Shown one piece after another: positions 1 through 5,940 of a DNA stretch of 9,131 nucleotides; positions within the stretch are counted from its first letter, which is position 1; each line of letters starts with the position of its first letter. Origin of the DNA: Deltaproteobacteria bacterium (GTDB taxonomy: Bacteria; Desulfobacterota; DSM-4660; Desulfatiglandales; B25-G16); contig JAGYMO010000003.1 in assembly GCA_018400255.1 (NCBI GenBank), positions 1 to 9,131 of the forward strand. Direction: 5' to 3'. The translations under genes were made by a program, and so were the position numbers. The notes beneath the pieces were generated by a model, which saw only the letters and a program-made list of their open reading frames with translations, did not search any database and was not told the DNA's origin.

Positions 1-34
1 GTTGTGCCCATCGGACTCCCCCGATGGGCACAAC
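1..34. repeat. Perfect inverted repeat, 14-bp arms and 6-nt loop
   Basis: The arms GTTGTGCCCATCGG (1-14) and CCGATGGGCACAAC (21-34) are exact reverse complements around ACTCCC. The stem is GC-richer than its surroundings. No T-run follows on the plus strand; the base run after it on the minus strand is outside the window. It could be a terminator for minus-strand transcription arriving from the crotonase gene about 177 bp away, the end of a small mobile repeat, or one copy of a dispersed hairpin. It lies exactly on the window edge, so its full extent is unknown. Confidence 0.8.
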
Positions 35-43
35 AAATACAAT

Positions 44-67
44 CTCTGTGAACTCTGCGACTCTGTG
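44..67. repeat. Short degenerate CTCTGYG tandem tract
   Basis: Three near-identical heptamers lie in a row: CTCTGTG (44-50), CTCTGCG (53-59) and CTCTGTG (61-67), followed by GTGAA. The spacing is 8-9 bp. Similar tracts of the form CTCTGTG-n-CTCTGTG-GTGAA recur between genes in many environmental bacterial genomes, by my recollection of such sequences. No function is evident here. The tract sits just beside the 1-34 hairpin, and the two may belong to one intergenic element. Confidence 0.5.
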
Positions 68-210
68 GTGAATGATCGTTTCTCTGCCGCACAAGGTTAT
101 GCATTGTTTCACTCAGTGCAGACAAAATCATCAAGCGCCCGTTAAGCCTCTATCGAAACGATGGCATAATAACATGTGATTTTTAAAGCGCCAGCCTGGA
201 TATCTTTGTG

Positions 211-987
211 CTACCTCATCTTCCATTCAGGCTTTCTTTTTTCCTGAAAAGATCTTACACCCTCTAAAGCATCCTCGGTAGTGCATAGCTCAACAAACAT
301 CTCATTTGAGTACTCGAGGGCCTTTTCAAATTCCATATCAGACATGGTATAGTAAAATTTCTTTCCCATTTGCAGGGCTATAGGGCTCTTGGCTGCGAGC
401 TTTTCTGCTAAGGCTATTGCCTCATCCATCAGATTTTCCTGAGGCACGACCTTATTAACAAGTCCAATCTTCTCGGCCCTTTCTGCGTCAAAAAAATCGC
501 CGGTAAAAAGTAATTCAAGGGTAAGTTTTTTACCGAGGGAGCGTGAAATAGGTATGGCAGGGCCCATGCAGAAGAGGCCCACATTAATAGCAGTTGCGCC
601 TATGCGGGTACCTTCGGCAACGATAGCCAAATCTGCAGCGGCGACAAGGCCGGCTCCATTGGCAGCGGCAACGCCATGGGCAGCTACAATAACGGGCTTC
701 AGCATATGCGAAATAGTAAGATTCATTCTTTCCATTCCCTGTATCCATGGCCTATATTCAAGGATACTTTTCATAGGTAGTACACTTACGTCTATCCCTG
801 CTGAAAAAACTCTCCCATTGCCTCTTATTAGAACTACCCTGATTTCATCATCCTGATCCATCTCATTAAGGGCCTGGTTTAATTCCCTGGCCATGACAAG
901 ATCAAATGTATTTAACTGGTCAGGCCTATTGAGGCTTATAATTCCTATATGATCCTTTGTATCTATGAGAATGCTTTCGTAATTCAT
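211..987 (-). CDS. Crotonase-fold (enoyl-CoA hydratase/isomerase family) protein, ECHDC3-like
   Basis: This 258-residue protein has the usual length for a stand-alone crotonase. It shows the N-terminal strand pattern GIISLNRPDQLNTF (15-28), the first oxyanion-hole segment FSAGID (61-66) and the second segment HGVAAANGAGL (104-114). These indicate an acyl-CoA-binding cytoplasmic enzyme. Both classical hydratase glutamates are missing. The residue matching rat crotonase Glu144 is Gly113, and the one matching Glu164 is Ala133, in ATAINVGLFC. The INVGLFC segment followed by LELLFTGD (157-164) resembles the ECHDC3-like branch rather than true hydratases, so simple enoyl-CoA hydration is doubtful and the reaction is not assigned. 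The start is supported by an upstream GAAGGGG about 6-8 bases before ATG. The gene ends with TAG. It follows gltX by 85 bp on the same strand, so it may be co-transcribed with it or have its own promoter. The family call is firm; the substrate and reaction are not. Confidence 0.9.
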   Translation of the reverse strand: MNYESILIDTKDHIGIISLNRPDQLNTFDLVMARELNQALNEMDQDDEIRVVLIRGNGRVFSAGIDVSVLPMKSILEYRPWIQGMERMNLTISHMLKPVIVAAHGVAAANGAGLVAAADLAIVAEGTRIGATAINVGLFCMGPAIPISRSLGKKLTLELLFTGDFFDAERAEKIGLVNKVVPQENLMDEAIALAEKLAAKSPIALQMGKKFYYTMSDMEFEKALEYSNEMFVELCTTEDALEGVRSFQEKRKPEWKMR

Positions 988-1032
988 ATCGCGCCCCTTC
1001 TTTAGTTGTTTATTTTACATTTTTTGATGATA

Positions 1033-1049
1033 TTCAAATCGTTTCAAAT
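1033..1049. repeat. Direct repeat TTCAAAT, one helical turn apart
   Basis: TTCAAAT occurs at 1033-1039 and 1043-1049, exactly 10 bp apart, in the 85-bp gap between gltX and the crotonase gene. The spacing puts both copies on the same DNA face, as in some regulator sites. In such AT-rich DNA it may equally be chance. No convincing sigma-70 promoter or T-rich terminator hairpin is visible in this gap. Confidence 0.25.
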
Positions 1050-1072
1050 TTTATAATAAGCAAGTTGGAAAG

Positions 1073-2476
1073 TTATTTATTTTTTATATGTGAAATTGCG
1101 TCTGAGAGTCTCTTTATAACCATATCCTTTCCAAGTACCTCCATAATCTCGAATATTCCGGGACTAAATGTTTTTCCTGTAAGGGAAATCCTTAGTGGCT
1201 GTGCAATTTTTTTGAGTTTTATTTGATGTTTTTCTAAGAAGTTTACGAAAATTTTCTCCAGTTCTGCTTGACTGAAATCCATTGCGCCTTGAAGATCAGT
1301 TAGCAAATCTTCAAGGGTGTCTATCAAGTCTATTGTGAGAAATTTCTCATCTGCTTTTTCATCATAGGTGATATCCTTAAAATAAAAAAGAGAATCTTTT
1401 GCCATGTCAAGAAGGGTTTTAGACCTTTTTTGCAATGTTATTGCAGCACCTTTTACCTTTTCTCTGCTCAAATGTGAGCAGCCAAGTGCTTCAAGGAAGG
1501 GTGTTAGTGAATCGGCGAGCCTATCGCCATCCATCTCCATAATGTATTTTGAATTAAGGTCAATCAATTTCTCTACGTTAAAAATTCCGGAGGCCTTGCC
1601 TACGTGCTCAAGAGAAAAAAGCTCTATGAGTTCTTGCGTAGAAAATTTTTCCTTGTCACCATAAGACCAGCCAAGGCGGGCCAATGAATTCAATAAGGCC
1701 TCGGGCAAAATACCCATCTCTTTAAAGGCCAGGACTGATGTTGCCCCATGCCGTTTGCTGAGAGGTTTTCTGTCGGGGCCAAGGATCATAGGAAGGTGGG
1801 CAAACCCTGGAATAGGCCTGTTTAGTGCCTTGTAAATAAGGATCTGGCGGGGGGTGTTATTTATATGATCATCACCCCTGATGACATAATTAATCCCCAT
1901 CGAACTATCATCTACAACTACAGCCATATTATACGTAATGGAACCATCAGACCTCTTTAATATAAGGTCATCTAATTCGCTATTATCAATGGAGATAACT
2001 CCTTTTACAAGGTCCTTGAATGTCGTTGTGCCGGTTAGAGGGCTTCTAAGCCTTACGACAGCGCCTGGTGCGTCTCCAAGGCCAAGGTCTCTGCATTTGC
2101 CGTCATATTTTGGCTTAAGACCTTTAGCCAATGCCTCCGCCCGTTTTCTGTCCAGTTCCTCTTTGCTGCAATGGCAATAATATGCGTTCCCGGTGGAGAG
2201 AAGCTTCTGGATGTATTCGTCGTAAATTTTTGATCTTTGCGACTGAAAATATGGACCTTCATCCCAGTCAAGGCCAAGCCATTTCATGGATCCTATAATA
2301 ACTTCCGTATTACTTTGTGTAGACCTTACCCTGTCAGTATCTTCGATTCTGAGGACAAATTTTCCATTGTTATGCCGGGCAAAAAGCCAGTTAAATAGGG
2401 CTGTTCTCGCTCCTCCAATGTGGAGAGTGCCGGTTGGGCTTGGCGGAAATCTTGTTACAATTTGTGTATTATTCAT
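1073..2476 (-). CDS. gltX: Glutamyl-tRNA synthetase
   Basis: This 467-residue class Ic aminoacyl-tRNA synthetase charges tRNA-Glu with glutamate in the cytoplasm, and its length is normal for bacterial GluRS. The Rossmann catalytic domain carries the HIGH-type motif in PPSPTGTLHIGG (11-22), the conserved RGDDHINNTPRQ (200-211), and the KMSKS-type motif KPLSKRHG (237-244). The zinc-region cysteines are partly kept: Cys101, Cys103 and Cys128, with Asp130 where the fourth Cys/His ligand is usual in E. coli-type enzymes. The C-terminal part is the helical anticodon-binding domain. Whether it also charges tRNA-Gln cannot be told from the sequence. The ATG at 2476 is the only sensible start: no in-frame ATG, GTG or TTG lies in the 40 bases upstream, and no clear Shine-Dalgarno precedes it. 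It sits between the Kor operon (323 bp upstream) and the crotonase gene, on the same strand as both, with no obvious functional link to either. Confidence 0.97.
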   Translation of the reverse strand: MNNTQIVTRFPPSPTGTLHIGGARTALFNWLFARHNNGKFVLRIEDTDRVRSTQSNTEVIIGSMKWLGLDWDEGPYFQSQRSKIYDEYIQKLLSTGNAYYCHCSKEELDRKRAEALAKGLKPKYDGKCRDLGLGDAPGAVVRLRSPLTGTTTFKDLVKGVISIDNSELDDLILKRSDGSITYNMAVVVDDSSMGINYVIRGDDHINNTPRQILIYKALNRPIPGFAHLPMILGPDRKPLSKRHGATSVLAFKEMGILPEALLNSLARLGWSYGDKEKFSTQELIELFSLEHVGKASGIFNVEKLIDLNSKYIMEMDGDRLADSLTPFLEALGCSHLSREKVKGAAITLQKRSKTLLDMAKDSLFYFKDITYDEKADEKFLTIDLIDTLEDLLTDLQGAMDFSQAELEKIFVNFLEKHQIKLKKIAQPLRISLTGKTFSPGIFEIMEVLGKDMVIKRLSDAISHIKNK

Positions 2477-2664
2477 AATCGAAACATGTGTATGTTTATA
2501 AGTTTCTCAAAGAAATAGTTGTTTTATCTAATTTCCCAACCTAAAGGTAAGGTTATCGAAATTCATTATTCAAGATGGCGTTTAAAATATACCTGTTAGA
2601 TAAAGTATAAACGTATGGTATTTTTCCTCATTGCCTGAGCCATAAAGATTGACTCAATTAGCCG

Positions 2665-2717
2665 AACCGTTTTTACAGGAGGTTATCAGGTAAAATTTTC
2701 CTGGATTAGCAACGGTT
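2665..2717. repeat. Nested inverted repeats upstream of gltX
   Basis: An outer 7-bp perfect pair, AACCGTT (2665-2671) and AACGGTT (2711-2717), encloses an inner near-palindrome from 2687 to 2703. The inner arms CAGGtAAA and TTTcCTG have one mismatch around a single central A. Neither strand has a terminator-like T-run after the outer stem. It could be an RNA fold in the kor 3' region or a protein-binding site; the role is unknown. Confidence 0.45.
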
Positions 2718-2767
2718 AGCTTATATCTATGTATTTGTATTAAATAGATCCTTTAGTGTGGGGATTT

Positions 2768-2788
2768 TGAATGCGGAGTAGCAATTCA
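2768..2788 (-). terminator. Weak hairpin just after korC
   Basis: On the minus strand, 11 bases after the korC stop codon, TGAATTGC and GCATTCA pair around TACTCC with one bulged base. The stem is short and AT-rich and is followed by AAAATCCCC, not a T-run. It is therefore a poor intrinsic terminator, more likely a 3'-end-stabilising hairpin or chance. It is the only stem-loop close to the end of the operon. Confidence 0.25.
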
Positions 2789-2799
2789 TTGAGATAGTT

Positions 2800-3345
2800 T
2801 TATAATTCTAGGTCCGGAGCCATAGTAATTCCAAGTTCTAAGGCATTTTTGTTCATATCAAGAAAGCCATGGGGTATTCTCTTTTCAAGTACTTTCATGA
2901 TTGAACTCTCTTTGACTAACTTAGTAATGGCGATAAAGGCCCCAAGCATACATATATTAAAGACAATTGGCCGACCTATTTCTTTTAGTACCTCCCTGTG
3001 CATATCTAATTCAACCAGCCTGGCATCAACCTTTTTTTCGTGTTTTACAAAGAATTTATCAGTTAATAGAATGCCGCCAGGCCTTATAAGAGATGCAAAT
3101 TCATTGTACGCAGCCTGAGTAAGACAGACCAGGATATTTGGCTCAATTACCTTTGGGTAGCGTATCTCTTTATCTGAAATTATTACGTCAGAGCGGCTCG
3201 ATCCTCCCCTTGCCTCAGGGCCATAGGCTTGTGATTGAACAGCATTAAGGCTCTCATGTAACGTTGCTGCTTCTGCTAGAATAATAGCCGATGTAATAAT
3301 TCCCTGACCACCTGAACCTGAGAATATAATCCTACACTTTTCCAT
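2800..3345 (-). CDS. korC: 2-oxoacid:ferredoxin oxidoreductase, gamma subunit
   Basis: This 181-residue protein is the gamma subunit of a ferredoxin-dependent 2-oxoacid oxidoreductase, probably the 2-oxoglutarate enzyme that forms succinyl-CoA, CO2 and reduced ferredoxin or runs in reverse. It shows the nucleotide/CoA-region loop FSGSGGQGI (8-16) and the family signature SQAYGPEARGGSSRSD (38-53). Its length matches stand-alone gamma subunits (about 180-190 residues). It is the last gene of a tight delta-alpha-beta-gamma cluster: its ATG lies 3 bases after the TAG of the beta gene, with an AGGGGA ribosome site inside the end of that gene, so translational coupling is likely. Substrate choice (2-oxoglutarate versus branched-chain 2-oxoacids) cannot be settled from motifs alone. 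The subunit order favours 2-oxoglutarate, as in the OorDABC enzymes of epsilonproteobacteria. Confidence 0.93.
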   Translation of the reverse strand: MEKCRIIFSGSGGQGIITSAIILAEAATLHESLNAVQSQAYGPEARGGSSRSDVIISDKEIRYPKVIEPNILVCLTQAAYNEFASLIRPGGILLTDKFFVKHEKKVDARLVELDMHREVLKEIGRPIVFNICMLGAFIAITKLVKESSIMKVLEKRIPHGFLDMNKNALELGITMAPDLEL

Positions 3346-3348
3346 ATG

Positions 3349-4152
3349 CTATTCCCCTTTAGATGCCATTTTTATGATTTTATCATACTCATCGCAATAT
3401 TCCGGCATCTCTTTTTCGATAAAAATCCCCCTTTCAATTAGATCCGGGTTATTTTTCTTATCTTTGCTTCCTATTGGGGTTGTATGGTCTCTATAATATT
3501 TGAGCATTTCAACTGCACTGGCGAATTTATTTTTTCTACCGAAATAGGTAGGGCATTGAGACATAATTTCCACGACTGAGAACCCGTGATGCATAATGGC
3601 CTTTTCAATAATTTTTATCATACTGGTTACATGATAGGTTGTAGTCCTTGCTACAAAAGATGCCCCAGCTCCTATGGCAAGGTTCACAAAATCAAAGGGA
3701 TGATCGATATTACTATAAGGGGCGGTAGTTGCGAATTCACCATAGCCCGTGGAGGGAGAGTACTGGCCTCCTGTCATCCCATAAATATTATTATTCATAA
3801 TAATTGCTGTTATATCTATATTTCGTCTTGCGGCATGGATTAGATGATTTCCGCCGATAGCAAAGGCGTCACCATCCCCCATTGGTGCAATTACTGTTAG
3901 CTCCGGCCTGCTAAGCTTAACTCCTGTTGCAAAGGCTAATGCCCTTCCATGTATGGTGTGGAGTGTGTGAAAATCGAGATATCCACATATTCTGGAGGAA
4001 CACCCTATGCCTGATACAATAACAATGTCATTTTTTTCTTTTTGAAGGGTTTCAATTGCCCTAATTAACCCGCCCATAATGATGCCATGCCCGCATCCCG
4101 GGCACCAAATATGGGGGAAAAATTTTTCCCTAATATAATCTTTTACAGCCAT
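3349..4152 (-). CDS. korB: 2-oxoacid:ferredoxin oxidoreductase, beta subunit (TPP-binding)
   Basis: This 267-residue protein is the TPP-binding beta subunit. The TPP/Mg motif runs from GDGDAFAIGGNH (92-103) to the MNNNIYGMTGGQ segment (119-130). Four cysteines, Cys17 and Cys20 in WCPGCGHG, Cys51 in GIGCSS and Cys200 in MSQCPTYFG, match in pattern the ligands of the proximal [4Fe-4S] cluster known from KorB-type subunits. The electron path from TPP to ferredoxin therefore looks complete. The start is supported by a strong GGGGAGGGG site 8-9 bases upstream, within the end of korA. Only one base separates the korA TGA from this ATG. It forms the catalytic core with KorA; KorC and the small ferredoxin KorD complete the complex. 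Confidence 0.95.
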   Translation of the reverse strand: MAVKDYIREKFFPHIWCPGCGHGIIMGGLIRAIETLQKEKNDIVIVSGIGCSSRICGYLDFHTLHTIHGRALAFATGVKLSRPELTVIAPMGDGDAFAIGGNHLIHAARRNIDITAIIMNNNIYGMTGGQYSPSTGYGEFATTAPYSNIDHPFDFVNLAIGAGASFVARTTTYHVTSMIKIIEKAIMHHGFSVVEIMSQCPTYFGRKNKFASAVEMLKYYRDHTTPIGSKDKKNNPDLIERGIFIEKEMPEYCDEYDKIIKMASKGE

Positions 4153-4153
4153 A

Positions 4154-5302
4154 TCAGGCTCCCCTCCCCTGAATTATTCTTATTATGTTCAGGACGTCTG
4201 ACGGTTTGATAAAGCTGCCATTGATTTGGTTTGCAAGAAATACCTTTTCAGGATCGTCAATAGCCTTTTTTACCTCATGAAGTATCTGGCCCATGTTCAT
4301 CTCAACCACTATCACACAGCTTGCATTAAGGCATTTCTTTTTAACTTCTTCAGCAGGAAAGGGCCATAAAGTTTGAAGTTCAAGTAAACCAATCTTTTCC
4401 CCCCGAAGCCGCCTGTCCTCTGTAACATGCAATGCTGTTCTAGCCGATGATCCGTAAGATATCAATAAACACTCTGCGTCATCCAGGTAATATTCTTTTG
4501 TCCTGGCGATTTCTTTTGTGTGACCCTGTATTTTATCTACCAAATGGTGCATTAAATTGTATACTGTTGTTGAGTCAGTCGTAGGAAATCCCCACATATC
4601 ATGAGCTAATCCAGTAACATTATAGCGATGGACCCCTCCAAAATCAGACATTGGAAGCCTGCCATCCTCCCTGGGAAGATATGGATGATAATCAGTTCCC
4701 TCCTTTACAGATGTTTTCAATCTCTGGATTACCTTGATCTCGTCTGGTTTTGGTATGACAAGCCTCTCTCTGGTGTGGGCAACAACTTCGTCGAAAAGTA
4801 AAATTACCGGTGTTCTGAAGGTCTCTGAAAGGTTAAAGGCATCAACCGTTACAGCAAATGCATCCTGATTATTAGATGCAGTCATGGTAATGATGGCATG
4901 TTCTCCATGGGTACCCCATTTTGCCTGCATTACATCACCTTGGCTGCCGCTCGTTGGCAGCCCTGTTGAAGGGCCGCCCCTCTGGACATTTACTATCACA
5001 GAGGGTGTTTCTGTCATGACGGCGAAGCCGATGGCCTCTTGTTTTAGGGAAAAGCCCGGCCCGCTTGTTGCGGTCATTGATTTTTTTCCAGTAAGAGAAG
5101 CGCCTATAATTGCACACATGGAGGATAGCTCATCCTCCATCTGGATAAATTTGCCCCCTTTTTGTGGCAATCTCAAAGATAGCAATTCCGCAATTTCTGT
5201 AGACGGGGTAATGGGATAACCTGCGAAGAAGTTGAGGCCTGCATAAAGGGCGGCCTCTACGATGGCTTCATTGCCCTGAACAAATACTACATTGTCTTTC
5301 AT
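4154..5302 (-). CDS. korA: 2-oxoacid:ferredoxin oxidoreductase, alpha subunit
   Basis: This is the 382-residue catalytic alpha subunit, a usual KorA length. The pyrimidine-binding part contains AGYPITPSTE (27-36), TATSGPGFSLKQEA (77-90), the GGPSTGLPT loop (109-117) and QGDVMQAKWG (121-130). The second domain, with ECLLISYGSSART, follows in the C-terminal third. The reading frame stays open upstream to an ATG at 5413, but that would overlap nearly all of korD in another frame and add 37 residues unlike the family. The ATG at 5302 (MKDNVVFVQGNEA) is chosen: GAGGT (5317-5313) lies 10 bases upstream, overlaps the korD stop codon, and the family homology begins there. The gene is 13 bases after korD and 1 base before korB. 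The family assignment is firm; 2-oxoglutarate as substrate is likely but not proven. Confidence 0.94.
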   Translation of the reverse strand: MKDNVVFVQGNEAIVEAALYAGLNFFAGYPITPSTEIAELLSLRLPQKGGKFIQMEDELSSMCAIIGASLTGKKSMTATSGPGFSLKQEAIGFAVMTETPSVIVNVQRGGPSTGLPTSGSQGDVMQAKWGTHGEHAIITMTASNNQDAFAVTVDAFNLSETFRTPVILLFDEVVAHTRERLVIPKPDEIKVIQRLKTSVKEGTDYHPYLPREDGRLPMSDFGGVHRYNVTGLAHDMWGFPTTDSTTVYNLMHHLVDKIQGHTKEIARTKEYYLDDAECLLISYGSSARTALHVTEDRRLRGEKIGLLELQTLWPFPAEEVKKKCLNASCVIVVEMNMGQILHEVKKAIDDPEKVFLANQINGSFIKPSDVLNIIRIIQGRGA

Positions 5303-5317
5303 TAGGTTAATTACCTC
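5303..5317 (-). promoter_or_regulatory. korA ribosome-binding site overlapping the korD stop
   Basis: GAGGT at 5317-5313 shares its first two bases with the korD TGA and lies 10 bases before the korA ATG. It decides the korA start against the longer open frame from 5413 and suggests coupled translation of korD and korA. Confidence 0.7.
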
Positions 5318-5513
5318 ATACAAGTTCGATTGCAAGGTCTGGGCAGCGAAGCTCACACAACATGCATCCAGTGCATTTGTCTGGATACGCAAGAACAGCC
5401 TTTTCCATCTCATCCATAATTAATGCATCTTCCGGGCAAAATTCCACACATATGCCGCATCCCTTGCACCATTCCCTTTTTATGTTTGGTTTCATTTTTT
5501 TCTTTTTTGTCAT
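5316..5513 (-). CDS. korD: Small 2x[4Fe-4S] ferredoxin, delta subunit of the 2-oxoacid oxidoreductase
   Basis: This 65-residue ferredoxin-like protein has two complete CxxCxxCxxxCP motifs. Cluster I uses Cys16, Cys19, Cys22 and Cys26 (WCKGCGICVEFCP); cluster II uses Cys47, Cys50, Cys53 and Cys57 (KCTGCMLCELRCP). It would carry electrons from the TPP/[4Fe-4S] core of KorAB to soluble ferredoxin. It is first in the delta-alpha-beta-gamma cluster, the order of OorDABC. The start is not certain: ATG at 5513 gives a lysine-rich tail MTKKKKMKP, and a second in-frame ATG at 5495 would remove six residues. Neither has a good Shine-Dalgarno, only an A-rich leader. It opens the minus-strand operon and faces the divergent beta-oxidation operon across 427 bp. 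Confidence 0.93.
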   Translation of the reverse strand: MTKKKKMKPNIKREWCKGCGICVEFCPEDALIMDEMEKAVLAYPDKCTGCMLCELRCPDLAIELV

Positions 5514-5523
5514 CGTGGCATTA

Positions 5524-5551
5524 CTTTTATCATACTATGTATAATTGTCAA
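5524..5551 (-). promoter_or_regulatory. Possible kor operon promoter
   Basis: On the minus strand a perfect TTGACA (5551-5546) is followed after 16 bp by TAAAAG (5529-5524), a poor -10 box. A better -10-like TATGAT (5534-5529) is only 11 bp from that -35. The start would be very close to the korD ATG, giving an almost leaderless message, which would fit the lack of a ribosome site. Another weak pair, TCGACT-17-TATCAA, lies further upstream. This is a candidate only. Confidence 0.3.
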
Positions 5552-5619
5552 CTGTATTTACATGTTTAATTGGAAATTAAGGTTGTTTTGATAGAAGTTT
5601 ACGCCCTTACAGTCGAGCA

Positions 5620-5631
5620 GATTTATAAATC
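5620..5631. promoter_or_regulatory. 12-bp perfect palindrome, possible operator
   Basis: GATTTATAAATC is its own reverse complement and is the best palindrome in the middle of the divergent region, about 107 bp before the korD start and 320 bp before the fadN-like start. Palindromes like this can bind dimeric regulators, but AT-rich DNA produces them by chance. The role is not assigned. Confidence 0.3.
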
Positions 5632-5811
5632 GTGTTTTATATCTATAACTTGATTGATTATTTTTTAAATAAGGTCTCGGTAACTTATAAAAGTTTTGCT
5701 ATTGCTTTGGTGAGGCTTTTTTTATAAAGCTTTATTATTGTATAATCAATTATTCGCATAGCCTTAATAACCTTGCTTGCAAGATAATAAAATGTTCCCT
5801 GAAAAATTTGG

Positions 5812-5840
5812 TTGACACCATCTTCTTGGGATGTTATTAA
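5812..5840 (+). promoter_or_regulatory. Sigma-70-type promoter of the fadN-fadA group
   Basis: A consensus -35 TTGACA (5812-5817) and a 4/6 -10 TATTAA (5835-5840) are exactly 17 bp apart. Transcription would start near 5847, giving a leader of about 95 bases before the ATG at 5941. This is the best promoter match in the window. It does not exclude use of the TATAAT at 5741-5746. Confidence 0.55.
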
Positions 5841-5841
5841 A

Positions 5842-5859
5842 AATGAATGGCAATTCATT
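5842..5859. promoter_or_regulatory. Putative operator over the transcription start
   Basis: AATGAAT (5842-5848) and ATTCATT (5853-5859) are exact reverse complements separated by GGCA. The element begins one base after the -10 box and covers the expected start site, the usual position of a repressor operator. Fatty-acid catabolism operons are often repressed by acyl-CoA-responsive TetR-family proteins. The TGAAT/ATTCA halves recall the Bacillus FadR site but with different half-site spacing, so identity with that site is not claimed. Confidence 0.4.
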
Positions 5860-5927
5860 AAATTAAATATACATTACTATGCTGATTTTATACATACTAA
5901 AAATACTCATACATGCTGGTTAAAAAG

Positions 5928-5934
5928 AGGGAGG
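5928..5934 (+). promoter_or_regulatory. Ribosome-binding site of the fadN-like gene
   Basis: AGGGAGG lies 6 bases before ATG at 5941. It fixes the start there; the frame is open back to 5812, but that stretch includes the promoter and operator and would add 43 residues without family similarity. Confidence 0.85.
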
Positions 5935-5940
5935 TTATTC

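Larger units (their letters stand above)
2477..2799. other. 323-bp intergenic region between korC and gltX
   Basis: No gene is supported on either strand here. The region is AT-rich and should hold the end of the kor transcript and any gltX promoter on the minus strand. I could not find a convincing -35/-10 pair for gltX. It contains two inverted-repeat structures (2665-2717 and 2768-2788) and a smaller one (AACCT at 2538-2542 with AGGTT at 2550-2554). A perfect AGGAGGT at 2677-2683 on the plus strand has no start codon at a usable distance. No T-box or other riboswitch core was recognised. Confidence 0.6.
5514..5940. other. 427-bp divergent intergenic region between korD and the fadN-like gene
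   Basis: No gene is supported. The region is strongly AT-rich and separates two operons pointing away from each other, so it should hold promoters and operators for both. Perfect short palindromes are TTAATT-GGA-AATTAA (5566-5580), GATTTATAAATC (5620-5631), ATAAAGCTTTAT (5724-5735) and the operator-like repeat at 5842-5859. A second plus-strand -10 candidate, TATAAT (5741-5746), has no good -35. No regulator gene lies in the window that would act here. Confidence 0.7.

Noticed and set aside
1..34. CRISPR array
   Set aside because: Only one palindromic unit is visible, with no second repeat or spacer in the window and no cas genes; kept only as a remote alternative.
2677..2683. Perfect AGGAGGT on the plus strand, possible small gene
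   Set aside because: No ATG, GTG or TTG follows within a workable distance and no coding frame continues.
4884..5219. 111-codon plus-strand open frame inside korA
   Set aside because: Antisense shadow of a firmly identified gene; the translation resembles no known family and has no ribosome site.
5303..5413. N-terminal extension of KorA from an ATG at 5413
   Set aside because: It overlaps korD in another frame, lacks family similarity and a ribosome site; GAGGT and the family N-terminus support 5302.
5812..5940. 43-residue N-terminal extension of the fadN-like protein
   Set aside because: The stretch contains the promoter and operator-like repeat. The Rossmann domain begins just after ATG 5941, which has a strong ribosome site.
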